Assembly (NCBI GenBank): GCA_951800685.1
Contig: CATOJY010000009.1
Span: forward strand, 29,161 to 93,160
Source: an uncultured Lachnospiraceae bacterium
GTDB lineage: Bacteria; Bacillota; Clostridia; Lachnospirales; Lachnospiraceae
Direction: 5' to 3'
Length of the DNA stretch: 64,000 nucleotides
Below are positions 29,453 to 38,653 of the stretch, piece by piece. The first letter of the stretch is position 1, and every line of letters begins with the position of its first letter. The notes under the pieces are model-generated. The model worked only from the letters and a program-made list of their open reading frames with translations, had not been told where the DNA came from and made no database searches. Made by a program: the position numbers and the translations under genes.

Positions 29453-30820
29453 TTACACCTCCAAAATATGTGCCTGGATGTCAAGTGCCTCTCTAGGTAC
29501 ATAGGTAGGCCATAGCGCCATTACTTCCTGCACATGCGCACGTCCGCCAAAGAAAGAAGCACCTGGAGGGCCGTTTAACTGCATGGGGCTGATCTCAGGA
29601 ATGATCTTCGCACATTCCGATTTGTCTTCGCTGAACACCGCAATTCTCAATACACACTCATTCAAATTTCTGAGCGACTCCTCACTTAGATCCGCTACAT
29701 TCAAATGCAGACTGTTCACACCAATATAGCTGATGTGTATATCATCTGCTTTCATACCGCGCTTTGCCATTTTCTTCATGATCACTTCCGCACAATATTG
29801 CGCTTTTTCATAGGCATCCGGCCACGCGAAACTTAACATGGACACTGTCTTCCATCCCTTATGGTAGCCAACGCAAAGCTTCAGTTTGTCTGGCTTCGGT
29901 TTCCCATGAATATTGCCAATACGCACCCTATCTGGACCAACCTGGGTAATCGTTGCCTGACTCACGTCAACATTCACATCAGGCGTCATGTAGTTAGCCG
30001 GATCCAACACTTCATAGAGGAACTGCTCTTTACAACTCTGCTCACAGATCACGCCGCCGCAATCCGGGGCCTTCGTGATCTCGAAAGTATCTTCCGTGAT
30101 CTCTGCGATTGGAAATCCCAATTCCTCCATCCTCGGTACGCTGCGCCAATCATACATATAGTTGCCGCCGGCTCCCTGGCCGCCACACTCTAGCAGATGC
30201 CCTGCCATAATTCCCCTGGCAAGATTGTCCCAATCGTCTTTGGCCCATCCGAATTCATGCGCAAAAGGCGCCAGGAATAATGCCGAGTCCGCCGCCCGTC
30301 CAGTGATCACTACATCTGCTCCCTGGTTCAGACACTCTTTAATACTCTCATGGCCAATATAAGCATTACAGTTGTAAATCTTGTCAACAATCTCTTTGAA
30401 ATCCCCGTCATAATCGAAGTTCGGGAAGGTCCATCCTTCCTTTAAAAGCTGCGGTATCTTCTCTTTGATAGAATCGCCTGTCACATATCCGATCTTATAG
30501 CCCTTCATATCAGCAGAATCCGCCCATTGCCGGATTGCTTCCACACAACCTGTGATATTCATGCCGCCTGCATTAGTCAGAATGCGGATGCCCTTCTCCC
30601 AGGCTTCTTTTCCTCCTTCTTTCAAGATCCTCGTTACAAAATCCGGTGCAAATCCTTTACTGGGATCTTTCAACTGCTGCTTCGCCATAATAGACATTGT
30701 AAGTTCTGCCAGATAATCGCACGCCATATACTGAATGTCCGCATGCCGCAGCATATGAAGCGCCGCATCTGGAGAATCTCCCCAGAATCCCTGGCCTCCG
30801 CCAATCGCAATTTTCTTCAT
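29453..30820 (-). CDS. AtuA family protein (DUF1446)
   Basis: The start at 30820 (MKKIAIGGGQGFWGDSP; GGAGG 5 bases upstream) is favoured over the longer frame to 30895. The 455-aa product matches DUF1446: DYLAELTMSIMAKQQ, RILTNAGGMNITGCVEAIRQ, VVITGRAADSALFLAPFAHE and HLLECGGQGAGGNYMYDW. The family is named after AtuA of Pseudomonas acyclic terpene utilisation and is found in many anaerobe loci; a catalysed reaction is not known. Clustering here with a CoA-transferase, an esterase-like hydrolase and an ABC importer points to breakdown of an imported acid or ester. Confidence 0.9.
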   Translation of the reverse strand: MKKIAIGGGQGFWGDSPDAALHMLRHADIQYMACDYLAELTMSIMAKQQLKDPSKGFAPDFVTRILKEGGKEAWEKGIRILTNAGGMNITGCVEAIRQWADSADMKGYKIGYVTGDSIKEKIPQLLKEGWTFPNFDYDGDFKEIVDKIYNCNAYIGHESIKECLNQGADVVITGRAADSALFLAPFAHEFGWAKDDWDNLARGIMAGHLLECGGQGAGGNYMYDWRSVPRMEELGFPIAEITEDTFEITKAPDCGGVICEQSCKEQFLYEVLDPANYMTPDVNVDVSQATITQVGPDRVRIGNIHGKPKPDKLKLCVGYHKGWKTVSMLSFAWPDAYEKAQYCAEVIMKKMAKRGMKADDIHISYIGVNSLHLNVADLSEESLRNLNECVLRIAVFSEDKSECAKIIPEISPMQLNGPPGASFFGGRAHVQEVMALWPTYVPREALDIQAHILEV

Positions 30821-31026
30821 CTTTTCCTCCATTCCGAAGCGTTCTACATTGAGACCGCAGCAAGATCCGCCAGCCTGCGGAAAGTTTTGTTCCAACTCTG
30901 CAGTCTCTGGAACTTATGACGCTTCTGCACAAAATCCAGATATATATTCTGTTTATTGAACTCCATTTATCTGTTTGGTATACTTTAATCCTGCATTTCT
31001 CTGCGTCATCCTCAGGATAAGAATGA

Positions 31027-32736
31027 TCAACACCTGCATTCTGCTGCTAACGGAAGTTCCATATAGCATCTTTCATCTCCCGTACAAATCACCTGATGGG
31101 CAATCCTGTTTTTGTCCTGATCTGCCCAGATTCCCGCATAATTGCTGTGCGCAGCATACTGCGGAAAATCAGACGACGAGATATCCAGCCGCAGCCTGCT
31201 TCCTGGCTGTATGGTCCACACGATATCCCAAAAATCCACACAGACATCTACCAGGTCACCCGGATGATACTCCGCCCCTTCCGGCAGATCCGCAGCTATG
31301 GTTGTAATACCGCTGCGAATATTAAATGCCCGTCCGTCCGGAAAGACTTCACAAAGCTTCGCAGAAAAAGCAGTGTCCTCAACATCTGTCCTGACCTTGA
31401 GATGAACTTTCACCTGGCCCATAACTGGCAGTCTCTCTGTCAGTGGTCCGCTGATGAAACTCACAATATCGGGGCGGTAATCCGGCTCCTGCTGCAACAG
31501 CGATCCCGCTTCTGTGATGGTCGTCAAAACACTCTCTGCTCCATGTGACGGGCAGGGATTTTCCGGATCATATTCAAAAGTAATTTCTCCTGCCGTTCCC
31601 GGTTTTTCACGTAGATCCCTATCACTACCCAGATAATATTTCCTGCTGTTATCCGTGTCCAGCGGCCATGTATCTAAGTTCTGCCAGCGGTCTTCCCGCA
31701 TCACATAGGAGCGGATCCGCTTGTTTGGCATCTCTTTTTTCTTTAAAAGAAGATTGAACCATTCCAGAATCCGTTTGACGTCTCCATTTTCAAGATTTTT
31801 CTGGTCTCCCCATTCAATACAATTTGCGGACATATGATTCCAGCAGCCTATATCCATCCAGCTATGGTTTTTTGTTTCCTCCTTTAAAGAAATATAAGTA
31901 TTCATGGCGCTGCCAAAGTGATGGTCATACCATGCATCCACAATATAGACCGGCACCTTCACTTTAGCTGGAATCTCTGCCAATTCTTTCCACCAGCCTT
32001 GCTGCCAGTAATCATCACTACGTTTCACCGCATGAATCCACTCCTGATACCACGCAAGTCTTCCTCCCCACATTGCTTCATCCACCTTAGCATGCGGTTT
32101 ATACTTGCAGCTTTCCAGATAATCCGCATCCACCGGATGACCTGCGTTTGTCATACTCCATCCGGTCAAGACATCATGGCGGAACAGCCGTTTCTCATAA
32201 GCCGACTTGAATCGGTCTGTGCCATATACGGTCAACATCATGCCCTTAACCTTATCCGGGACAACATCGGCTATCGCCCAACCTGTCAACGCCAGATAGC
32301 TTGCACCGAAATAACCGATACTTTCTGCCCACTCCTGTCCATTTAACCAAGTAAGCGCTGCTATGCCATCCTGTCTCTCGTTCACGTTCGGCTCCCACTC
32401 GCCTTCACTTCTGCCCGTACCACGGCATACCTGCAAGACATAGCCATAACCTCTCTTCGCAAATTCTTCCCCATACACTCTGTATGTCTCCATCTGCGCA
32501 GGATAACAGCTTCTCTGCATCAATACCGGGAAACTTTCCAACCCAGCTGGCTTATAAACGACCGTATATAGTCTGACCCCATCCGCCATTGGCAAAAAAT
32601 GCTCTTCCACAGTATACGGATGTACAATTCCTTCCACAGGGCAGGCATCGAATTCCGCTCTGATTCCCTCTGCCTCCTGACGGGCCCGTTCTTCCATTTC
32701 CTCCATCATCCCGGTTCCCTTTTTCTGATCAGTCAT
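31027..32736 (-). CDS. CocE/NonD family hydrolase (X-Pro dipeptidyl-peptidase S15 type)
   Basis: The 569-aa product starts at MTDQKKGTG (32736; AAGGAG 6 bases upstream), with the upstream ATG 32757 overlapping the oppF stop as an alternative. An alpha/beta-hydrolase domain has ADGVRLYTVVYKPAG, QVCRGTGRSEGEW, the nucleophile Ser in GYFGASYLALTGW, and Asp in VDAWYDHHFG. A C-terminal jelly-roll domain (DTAFSAKLCEVFPDGRAFNI) completes the CocE architecture. Relatives cleave esters (cocaine esterase), amides or Xaa-Pro peptides. No signal peptide is seen, so it acts on the compound imported by the adjacent transporter. Confidence 0.9.
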   Translation of the reverse strand: MTDQKKGTGMMEEMEERARQEAEGIRAEFDACPVEGIVHPYTVEEHFLPMADGVRLYTVVYKPAGLESFPVLMQRSCYPAQMETYRVYGEEFAKRGYGYVLQVCRGTGRSEGEWEPNVNERQDGIAALTWLNGQEWAESIGYFGASYLALTGWAIADVVPDKVKGMMLTVYGTDRFKSAYEKRLFRHDVLTGWSMTNAGHPVDADYLESCKYKPHAKVDEAMWGGRLAWYQEWIHAVKRSDDYWQQGWWKELAEIPAKVKVPVYIVDAWYDHHFGSAMNTYISLKEETKNHSWMDIGCWNHMSANCIEWGDQKNLENGDVKRILEWFNLLLKKKEMPNKRIRSYVMREDRWQNLDTWPLDTDNSRKYYLGSDRDLREKPGTAGEITFEYDPENPCPSHGAESVLTTITEAGSLLQQEPDYRPDIVSFISGPLTERLPVMGQVKVHLKVRTDVEDTAFSAKLCEVFPDGRAFNIRSGITTIAADLPEGAEYHPGDLVDVCVDFWDIVWTIQPGSRLRLDISSSDFPQYAAHSNYAGIWADQDKNRIAHQVICTGDERCYMELPLAAECRC

Positions 32737-32749
32737 TATCTTCTCCTTC

Positions 32750-33721
32750 TCACGCATTCCTGCCCTCTACTACTTTTCTACAGCTCACAAAATGTCCTGG
32801 TTCTACCTCTGTGAGCGCGATATCCGCTCCCTTGCATTCTTCAGTGGCATAAGGACATCTTGCCGCAAAACGACAGCCAGGCGCCGGGTCAATCGGACTA
32901 GTCAACTCTCCGCGCATAACCTGCGTAGAAAGCTTCTTCGCTTTCAAGCTTGGAATCGGCACGGCGTTCAGCAATCCCTGTGTATATGGATGCATCGGAC
33001 GCGCAAACAGGTCTGCTGTCTTGGCATATTCAACACACTGGCCCAAATACATTACCACAATTTCATGACTGATATGTTTGACGACGCTAAGATCGTGTGT
33101 GATAAAGATATAGGTCAATCCCTTCTCATCCTGCAGATCCATTAACAGATTCAGAACCTGCGCCTGAATCGACACATCCAGCGCGGATACCGGCTCATCA
33201 CAGACAATAAATTCCGGATTCATCGCCAGCGCTCTGCCAATTCCGATTCTCTGACGGCGTCCTCCATCCAGCTCATGGGAATAACTTTCCGCATACCGGT
33301 CTGCCAGGCCAACCGTCTCCATAATCTCTTTTACCTTCTTTTCATACTCGTCTTTTGATCCGCATACTTTATAGTTTTTCAGCGGCTCTCCGATCAGTTC
33401 TTTTACATTCTTCCTGGGATCCAGTGATGCCTGCGGATCCTGGAAGATCATCTGCATTTTCTTACGAACTTCATGCATCTGTTTTTCATTATACTTGGTT
33501 ATATCCTTACCATCATAAATGATCTTTCCGCCAGTAGATTCATGCAGATGCAGAAGCAGCCGGCCAAGTGTTGACTTGCCGCACCCGGATTCTCCTACGA
33601 CCCCTAGGGTAGTACCCTTTCTAATCTGAAAATTTACTCCATCTACAGCATGCAGCATTCCTTTGGTTGTTTTAAAATATTTCTTGAGATCCTGTACTTC
33701 CACTAGTATTTTTTCTTCCAT
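32750..33721 (-). CDS. oppF: Oligopeptide-type ABC importer ATPase, OppF-like
   Basis: The 323-aa ATPase starts at MEEKILVEVQDLKKYF (33721; GGAGGT 7 bases upstream). Walker A is VGESGCGKST, the signature region reads HELDGGRRQRIGIGRAL, Walker B is FIVCDEPVSALDVS and the H-loop is FITHDLSVV. The signature is unusual: most OppF proteins have a Ser-Gly-Gly-Gln-type LSGGQ, here LDGGR. A C-terminal zinc/iron-type motif CRFAARCPYATEEC is the standard Opp/Dpp extension. It pairs with OppD to power oppBC. Part of the oppABCDF operon. Confidence 0.93.
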   Translation of the reverse strand: MEEKILVEVQDLKKYFKTTKGMLHAVDGVNFQIRKGTTLGVVGESGCGKSTLGRLLLHLHESTGGKIIYDGKDITKYNEKQMHEVRKKMQMIFQDPQASLDPRKNVKELIGEPLKNYKVCGSKDEYEKKVKEIMETVGLADRYAESYSHELDGGRRQRIGIGRALAMNPEFIVCDEPVSALDVSIQAQVLNLLMDLQDEKGLTYIFITHDLSVVKHISHEIVVMYLGQCVEYAKTADLFARPMHPYTQGLLNAVPIPSLKAKKLSTQVMRGELTSPIDPAPGCRFAARCPYATEECKGADIALTEVEPGHFVSCRKVVEGRNA

Positions 33722-33745
33722 TCCCTTCACCTCCATCGCCGCTTT

Positions 33746-34714
33746 CTATTTGCTGTATCTATGGCATTTCACCAAATGGCCAGATTCCACTTCCACCATC
33801 GGAGGTGCATTTTTACATTGCTCGGTAGCAAATTTACACCGTTCTGCGAAACGACATCCTGTCATCTTTTTCGTAGGATCCGGTATCATACCATCGATCG
33901 TGACCAGCCGGTCTGTATCCTCATCCAGCTTCGGAATCGCGTCAAACAGACCCTTCGTATAGGGATGCAGGTGATCCGCTCCAAAAATATGTTCTGCCTT
34001 ACCGTATTCAATCACTTCCCCCGCATACATAACCGCAACTTTTTCACAGGTCTGGGCGACAACACCCAGATCGTGTGTCACCAGAATCATGGCCGTATTC
34101 AGACGTTTCTGCAGATCATTGATCAATCCCAGCATCTGTGCCTGAATCGTAACATCCAACGCCGTCGTCGGTTCATCTGCAAGGATCAGTTTCGGTTCAC
34201 AGACCAGTGCGATTGCGATAACGATCCTCTGCTTCATACCACCCGAAAATTCATGTGGATATTCATTCTTACGATTGGCTGGGATCCCTACCAGCTCCAT
34301 CATATCGTCAACTGCCTGCTCCAGATCCGCCTTGCTCATCTCCTTGTTGTGTTCTTTTAGCACCTCAAGAATCTGATCCCCTACTGTCATAACAGGATTC
34401 AGGCTAGACATCGGATCCTGGAAAATCATCGAAACAATGTTCCCGCGTAATTCTCTCACTTTATCCTCAGAAAGATGCAGCATGTCATTACCATCCAGGA
34501 ATATGGAACCGCTCGTCACCTCCCCAATTCCTTCCGGCAGAAGGCGCATGACGCTAAGGCAGGTTGTCGTCTTACCAGCGCCAGTCTCACCTACCAGACC
34601 AAGTGTCTCTCCATATTCCAGAGACAAGCTCATGCCATTCACCGCATAAACAGTGGCAATTTCCGTATTATATGTGACGTTCAAATCCTTAATTTCAAGA
34701 AGCTTCTCTGCCAT
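33746..34714 (-). CDS. oppD: Oligopeptide-type ABC importer ATPase, OppD-like
   Basis: The 322-aa ATPase has Walker A VGETGAGKTT, Q-loop IFQDPMSSLNPVMT, signature FSGGMKQRIVIAIAL, Walker B LILADEPTTALDVT and the H-loop LVTHDLGVV. The C-terminal CRFAERCKFATEQC extension is typical. GAAGGGG lies 9 bases before ATG 34714. It follows oppC by 5 bases and precedes oppF by 24 bases, all in one direction, so translation is likely coupled. It energises uptake with OppF. Confidence 0.95.
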   Translation of the reverse strand: MAEKLLEIKDLNVTYNTEIATVYAVNGMSLSLEYGETLGLVGETGAGKTTTCLSVMRLLPEGIGEVTSGSIFLDGNDMLHLSEDKVRELRGNIVSMIFQDPMSSLNPVMTVGDQILEVLKEHNKEMSKADLEQAVDDMMELVGIPANRKNEYPHEFSGGMKQRIVIAIALVCEPKLILADEPTTALDVTIQAQMLGLINDLQKRLNTAMILVTHDLGVVAQTCEKVAVMYAGEVIEYGKAEHIFGADHLHPYTKGLFDAIPKLDEDTDRLVTIDGMIPDPTKKMTGCRFAERCKFATEQCKNAPPMVEVESGHLVKCHRYSK

Positions 34715-34719
34715 ATCGT

Positions 34720-35625
34720 CTACCCCTTCTTCTCTTTCTTATGCTTTATTTTCTTACCGAGTGTTCCACGCAGCTTCGGATCCATTGCATCACGGAGCGC
34801 ATCTCCTACCATATTAAAGCAAAGTACTACGATCATAATGAACAGACCAGGCGCGATTGCGATAACCGCGTTCGTACCCATATACTTATAGCTGTCGTTT
34901 ACCATGCCGCCCCAGCTTGCAGTCGGTGGGTTAATTCCCATCCCCAGGAAACTCAATGCCGCTTCATTCAGAATTGCGCTTCCCAGATTCATGGTCATAA
35001 GTACGATATTGGAAGATACGCAGTTCGGGAAGATGTGGGAAACTGCATTTTTCATTCTCGACGCACCGCACAGAGTACCTGCCGTGACATAATCCATCTC
35101 TCTTACCGTAAGAACCTGTCCTCTTGTAACACGGGCATAACTGGGGATCATGGAAATACCGATTGCAAGACAGATATTCCCCAGGCCTTTTCCAAAAATA
35201 CTCCCAAGAAACAGCGCCATAATGATCATAGGTACTGACATCATGGCATCCATCACTCTCATAATCACTGCATCGACAATGCCGCCAGCCATACCTGCGA
35301 TCAATCCAAGGATCATTCCAGCTGTACCTGCGATCAGGACAGATACCAGTCCTACTGTAAACGATACCCGTCCTCCATAAATAATCCGCGATAAAACATC
35401 CCGCCCCATCGCATCCGTACCAAAAATATGCTGCAGACTCATCCCCTGAAGCATTCCTTTCAGATCCTGCTTATAAGGATCATAGGGTGCAACAAGCGGT
35501 GCGGCTATTGCTGCCAAAATCAAGACTGCTAATACGATCAGACAGAATACCACCGATTTCCTGGCAAAGATCACGCGTACTACTCTGGAGTCTTTTATCT
35601 TATCTAATATTGATTTCTTTCTCAT
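34720..35625 (-). CDS. oppC: Oligopeptide-type ABC permease, OppC/DppC-like
   Basis: The 301-aa permease has six predicted helices, beginning with VFCLIVLAVLILAAIAAPLV, an N-terminal OppC_N segment (VAPYDPYKQDLKGMLQGMS) and the EAA-loop region with RGQVLTVREMDYVTAGTLCG. The motif FGTDAMGRDVLSRIIYGGR is diagnostic for DppC/OppC proteins. GGAAGGGAG precedes ATG 35625. It forms the membrane channel with oppB. Confidence 0.95.
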   Translation of the reverse strand: MRKKSILDKIKDSRVVRVIFARKSVVFCLIVLAVLILAAIAAPLVAPYDPYKQDLKGMLQGMSLQHIFGTDAMGRDVLSRIIYGGRVSFTVGLVSVLIAGTAGMILGLIAGMAGGIVDAVIMRVMDAMMSVPMIIMALFLGSIFGKGLGNICLAIGISMIPSYARVTRGQVLTVREMDYVTAGTLCGASRMKNAVSHIFPNCVSSNIVLMTMNLGSAILNEAALSFLGMGINPPTASWGGMVNDSYKYMGTNAVIAIAPGLFIMIVVLCFNMVGDALRDAMDPKLRGTLGKKIKHKKEKKG

Positions 35626-35648
35626 CTCTTTTCTCCCTTCCGCACGCT

Positions 35649-36605
35649 CTAATCATTTCTGATTCTTGGGTCGATCACTCCATACAGAATATCCACGATC
35701 AAATTACAGATTGCAACAGCGATCGCAATGATCAATACCCCATTTTGTACTACCATGAAATCCCTGCTCTTGATCGACGAGATCATTAGGGTTCCAAGCC
35801 CCGGAACAACAAAAATACTTTCTACTAGTACCGTCCCACCGATCATTCCGCCAAGGGACATACCCATAACAGTGATAATCGGAATAAACGCGTTTCTTAA
35901 CTGATGTTTAAATGTGATCGCTTTCTGGCTGATGCCTTTTGCCCTGGCGGTCATGACATAATCCTGCCGGATTACTTCCAGCATGGAAGAACGCGTTTGC
36001 CTGGTAAACTGTGCCAAAGGTCCCATCGCAAGTACGATCACCGGAAGAATGATATGGGATGCCCACTCTCCTGCATTTTCTTTAAATGCTGTAAATCCCG
36101 ATGTCGGCAAAACACCCAGCTTCAAGGCGAAAACAAGGATCAAGATCATACCAAACCAAAACATCGGCATAGACATTCCGATATTGGCAAAAAAAGAAAT
36201 AACAGAATCAAAAACGCTTCCTCTCTTCTTCGCTGCAGTGATCCCTAGCGTAACTCCCAGCACCACAGCTAAGATAAATGCTGGAAATACCATGGACAAA
36301 GTTACCCGCAGACGTTCAAATAGGATATCTGATATTTCCATCTGCAGAGCCACGGAACGTCCCATCTCACCATGGAAAAGTCCCTGGATCCACTTGAAAT
36401 ACTGTACTAAAACTGGCTGATCATATCCAAACAATTTCGTGTAATAGGCAATCTGTTCTTCCGTAGCATTCGAACCCAGGAAATTAACGATCGGATCCCC
36501 CGGCACCATCTGATTCAGCAGAAATACAATCAGCGTAACAATAAAAATAACAATGATAGACTGGACGATACGTCTCCCTATCATTTTTAGCAATTTCTTA
36601 TTCAC
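35649..36605 (-). CDS. oppB: Oligopeptide-type ABC permease, OppB/DppB-like
   Basis: GTG 36605 is the chosen start because AAGGAGG lies 6 bases upstream; this gives the usual OppB beginning (NKKLLKMIGRRIVQSIIVIF) and 318 aa. Six hydrophobic helices are present; the first is followed by FLLNQMVPGDPIVNFLG. The cytoplasmic coupling region reads SSMLEVIRQDYVMTARAKGI, the EAA-type loop. A hairpin separates it from the binding-protein gene, which would allow more binding protein than permease to be made. Confidence 0.95.
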   Translation of the reverse strand: MNKKLLKMIGRRIVQSIIVIFIVTLIVFLLNQMVPGDPIVNFLGSNATEEQIAYYTKLFGYDQPVLVQYFKWIQGLFHGEMGRSVALQMEISDILFERLRVTLSMVFPAFILAVVLGVTLGITAAKKRGSVFDSVISFFANIGMSMPMFWFGMILILVFALKLGVLPTSGFTAFKENAGEWASHIILPVIVLAMGPLAQFTRQTRSSMLEVIRQDYVMTARAKGISQKAITFKHQLRNAFIPIITVMGMSLGGMIGGTVLVESIFVVPGLGTLMISSIKSRDFMVVQNGVLIIAIAVAICNLIVDILYGVIDPRIRND

Positions 36606-36627
36606 GTACGGCCTCCTTTTTAAAGAA

Positions 36628-36654
36628 GGCTGCTGTATCATTCATACAACAGCC
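36628..36654 (-). terminator. Attenuating hairpin between oppA and oppB
   Basis: GGCTGTTGTAT and ATACAGCAGCC (minus strand) form an 11-bp stem with a 5-base loop, followed by TTCTTT. It starts 30 bases after the oppA stop and ends just before the oppB ribosome binding site. Such hairpins protect the binding-protein mRNA and reduce downstream expression. Confidence 0.65.
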
Positions 36655-36683
36655 CTTTTTATTACCTCTTCATAAAGAACAGC

Positions 36684-38344
36684 TTATTTATCCATCCAAC
36701 AGTCAGCAAGAGTCCATGTACCATTGTGATATACGCTTCTGTTATCGTCCTTCACATAATCATATTTGAAAACAGCCTCCTTCGATGTATAAAGAGGTCT
36801 TCCGAAAATTGCAAGTCCTTCTTCTGCATCATACATCAGCTTCTGCATCTCATGTTCCAGTTTATGCTTTTCTTCATCTGTCGGCGCTGTACGGATAGCC
36901 TCCAAAAGATCCATTGCCTCATCTGGATGCTGAATACCTGGTGCATAGAAAGCGCCGTTATGATCAAGATGCCGTCCCATATAAAGACCAAGGTCTGGAG
37001 AGATTGCGGCAAAATGGCCCATGATGCCTGTCCACGTTCCTGTGGAATACAAATTCACCTGTGCGCTTTCATCGACCAGATTCATCTCACAATGAATCCC
37101 AACTTCTTCGAGCATATTCGCGATAGCAGTAAATTCATCCTTATGTCCTGGATTTGTTGTGAAAGTAGTCGTAAACCCATCTGGATATCCAGCTTCCGCC
37201 AACAATTCCCTTGCTTTATCCGGATCATATGTAAAGTGGTTGATATCGTTATTATAGGTGACAGCTTCCGGTGTAGCCCACTGATCAAGTGAAATCCACA
37301 TACCATAACCAAAAGCCTCCACTACTGATTCAACATCAATCGCATAGCACAGAGCACGGCGTACCAATGGATCTTTAAAAGGACCATCTTCAACGCTGTT
37401 GGGAATAATGCCCGTGCTGACAAATCCCTGTCCTGTCACATTCTCCTGCGCAACATAATTCCCGCTTGTCATCAGTTCATTGGCGATTGTCATATCATCC
37501 ATAGTAAGAATATCGTACTCTCCAGCCTGAAAAGCCGAAGATCTTGTAGTAGGCTCATCTACGGTATAGATCTCAACGCCATCCAGATACGGCTTTCCTT
37601 CCTGCCAATAGTTCTCATTCTTGGTATACTTAACAGAAACACCAGGCGCGAAGTCAGATACCTGGAAAGGCCCCGTACCACAGGAACTGTTTCTTAAAGA
37701 CTCAACATCCTTTAAAGCCTCTGGAGACATATAATATACAAAGAAACCTACTGCTTCCAGTGTGGAAGAATTCCAGGAAGTAAGTATCATCTTAACGTGT
37801 GTATCATCGATTACCTGACATTCTGCGATGTTCGCTGTCTCGTTCCGTTCGCTCTTTTGATACTCTTCAATGTTGACCTTGACCGCTTCCGCATTAAACG
37901 GCGTTCCATCCGCAAAAGTAACTCCCTCACGAAGCGTCCAGGTAATACTTGGTTCCTCAGCATTTGTTTCCCACTCTGTGGCAAGCATAGGAGCAAGACT
38001 GCCATCCTCCGCATAAGTGACCAGAGATTCATATGCAGTTGTCAGGAAAATGAGAGATGCGTTATTAGAACATTCAGGCGTATATCCCGGTGTTGATACC
38101 GTAGACGCGGAAGCATATTTTAAAACGCCGCCATTTTTCGGTTCCCCGGAGCTTACCGTTTCACTCGGCGCTGACGCTTCTTCATTAGTCTCCGCTACCC
38201 CCCCCCAGGGGTATCCTCAGCTGCTTCACCAGCATCCGACGCTGTTTCTCCTTCCGGTGCTGCACCAGAAGAATTGCCGCACCCTGCAAGCATTGCCGCT
38301 GTCATGGTTGCAGACAGTAATACTGCTAACATTTTTTTCTTCAT
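36684..38344 (-). pseudogene. oppA: ABC peptide-type substrate-binding lipoprotein, out of frame at a G9 run
   Basis: The gene begins at ATG 38344 (AGGAGG upstream) with lipoprotein signal MKKKMLAVLLSATMTAAMLA followed by GCG. After an acidic linker (GETASDAGEAAEDTPGGG) the frame stops at TAG just behind nine G (38198-38206 as C on the plus strand). The remaining SBP_bac_5 domain is intact in the other frame: YASASTVSTPGYTPECSN, ITWTLREGVTFADGTPFNAE, LVRRALCYAIDVESVVEAFG and the closing DNRSVYHNGTWTLADCWM. Seven or ten G would restore a protein of about 553 aa. This is either a switchable contingency locus, a true mutation or a sequencing error. Confidence 0.8.
38198..38206 (-). repeat. Homopolymer of nine G in oppA
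   Basis: On the minus strand nine consecutive G follow ACCCCT, inside the linker after the lipobox. The run places the gene out of frame. Tracts of this length slip often during replication. Confidence 0.8.
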
Positions 38345-38370
38345 TTCGTATCCTCCTGTGTTTTGTTTTA

Positions 38371-38436
38371 GTACTACGTTGTACTTATAGGCAGAGTATA
38401 CCATCAACAATTATTTTGTCAACATATAACGTTGTA
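38371..38436 (-). promoter_or_regulatory. opp operon promoter with two LacI-type operators
   Basis: On the minus strand TTGACA (38417-38422), 16-bp spacer and TATACT (38395-38400) form a strong promoter. Operator 2, TATAACGTTGTA (38425-38436), lies directly upstream of the -35, and operator 1, GTACTACGTTGTAC (38371-38384), just past the start point. Central CG symmetry is typical of LacI/GalR sites. Confidence 0.75.
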
Positions 38437-38515
38437 CTTTAATTAACTTTTGTTATTATATGCCAAAATTCCTTGTTAAATTTTATGCACTATTACAATA
38501 ATCCTAGTCAATATA

Positions 38516-38527
38516 TATAACGTTATA
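38516..38527 (+). promoter_or_regulatory. Third LacI-type operator, near the regulator promoter
   Basis: TATAACGTTATA is a perfect 12-bp palindrome and continues as CTTATAG, like operator 1. It lies 127 bases before the regulator start, suggesting autoregulation or looping with the two operators about 90-140 bp away. Confidence 0.7.
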
Positions 38528-38653
38528 CTTATAGCCTGCTCTATAACTCTGCTTATTCTACTTTTATCCTCCACTGCCTGACAGCTTTTGCCTTGCATTT
38601 TGGAGAAATCTCGTTTATTGTAGGTAAAGAAGAATACGATATTGGAGGTTATT

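Noticed and set aside
30844..30966. Leftward 40-codon frame before atuA
   Set aside because: The peptide looks plausible, but no Shine-Dalgarno sequence is present and it ends just before atuA; it may be a leader or chance.
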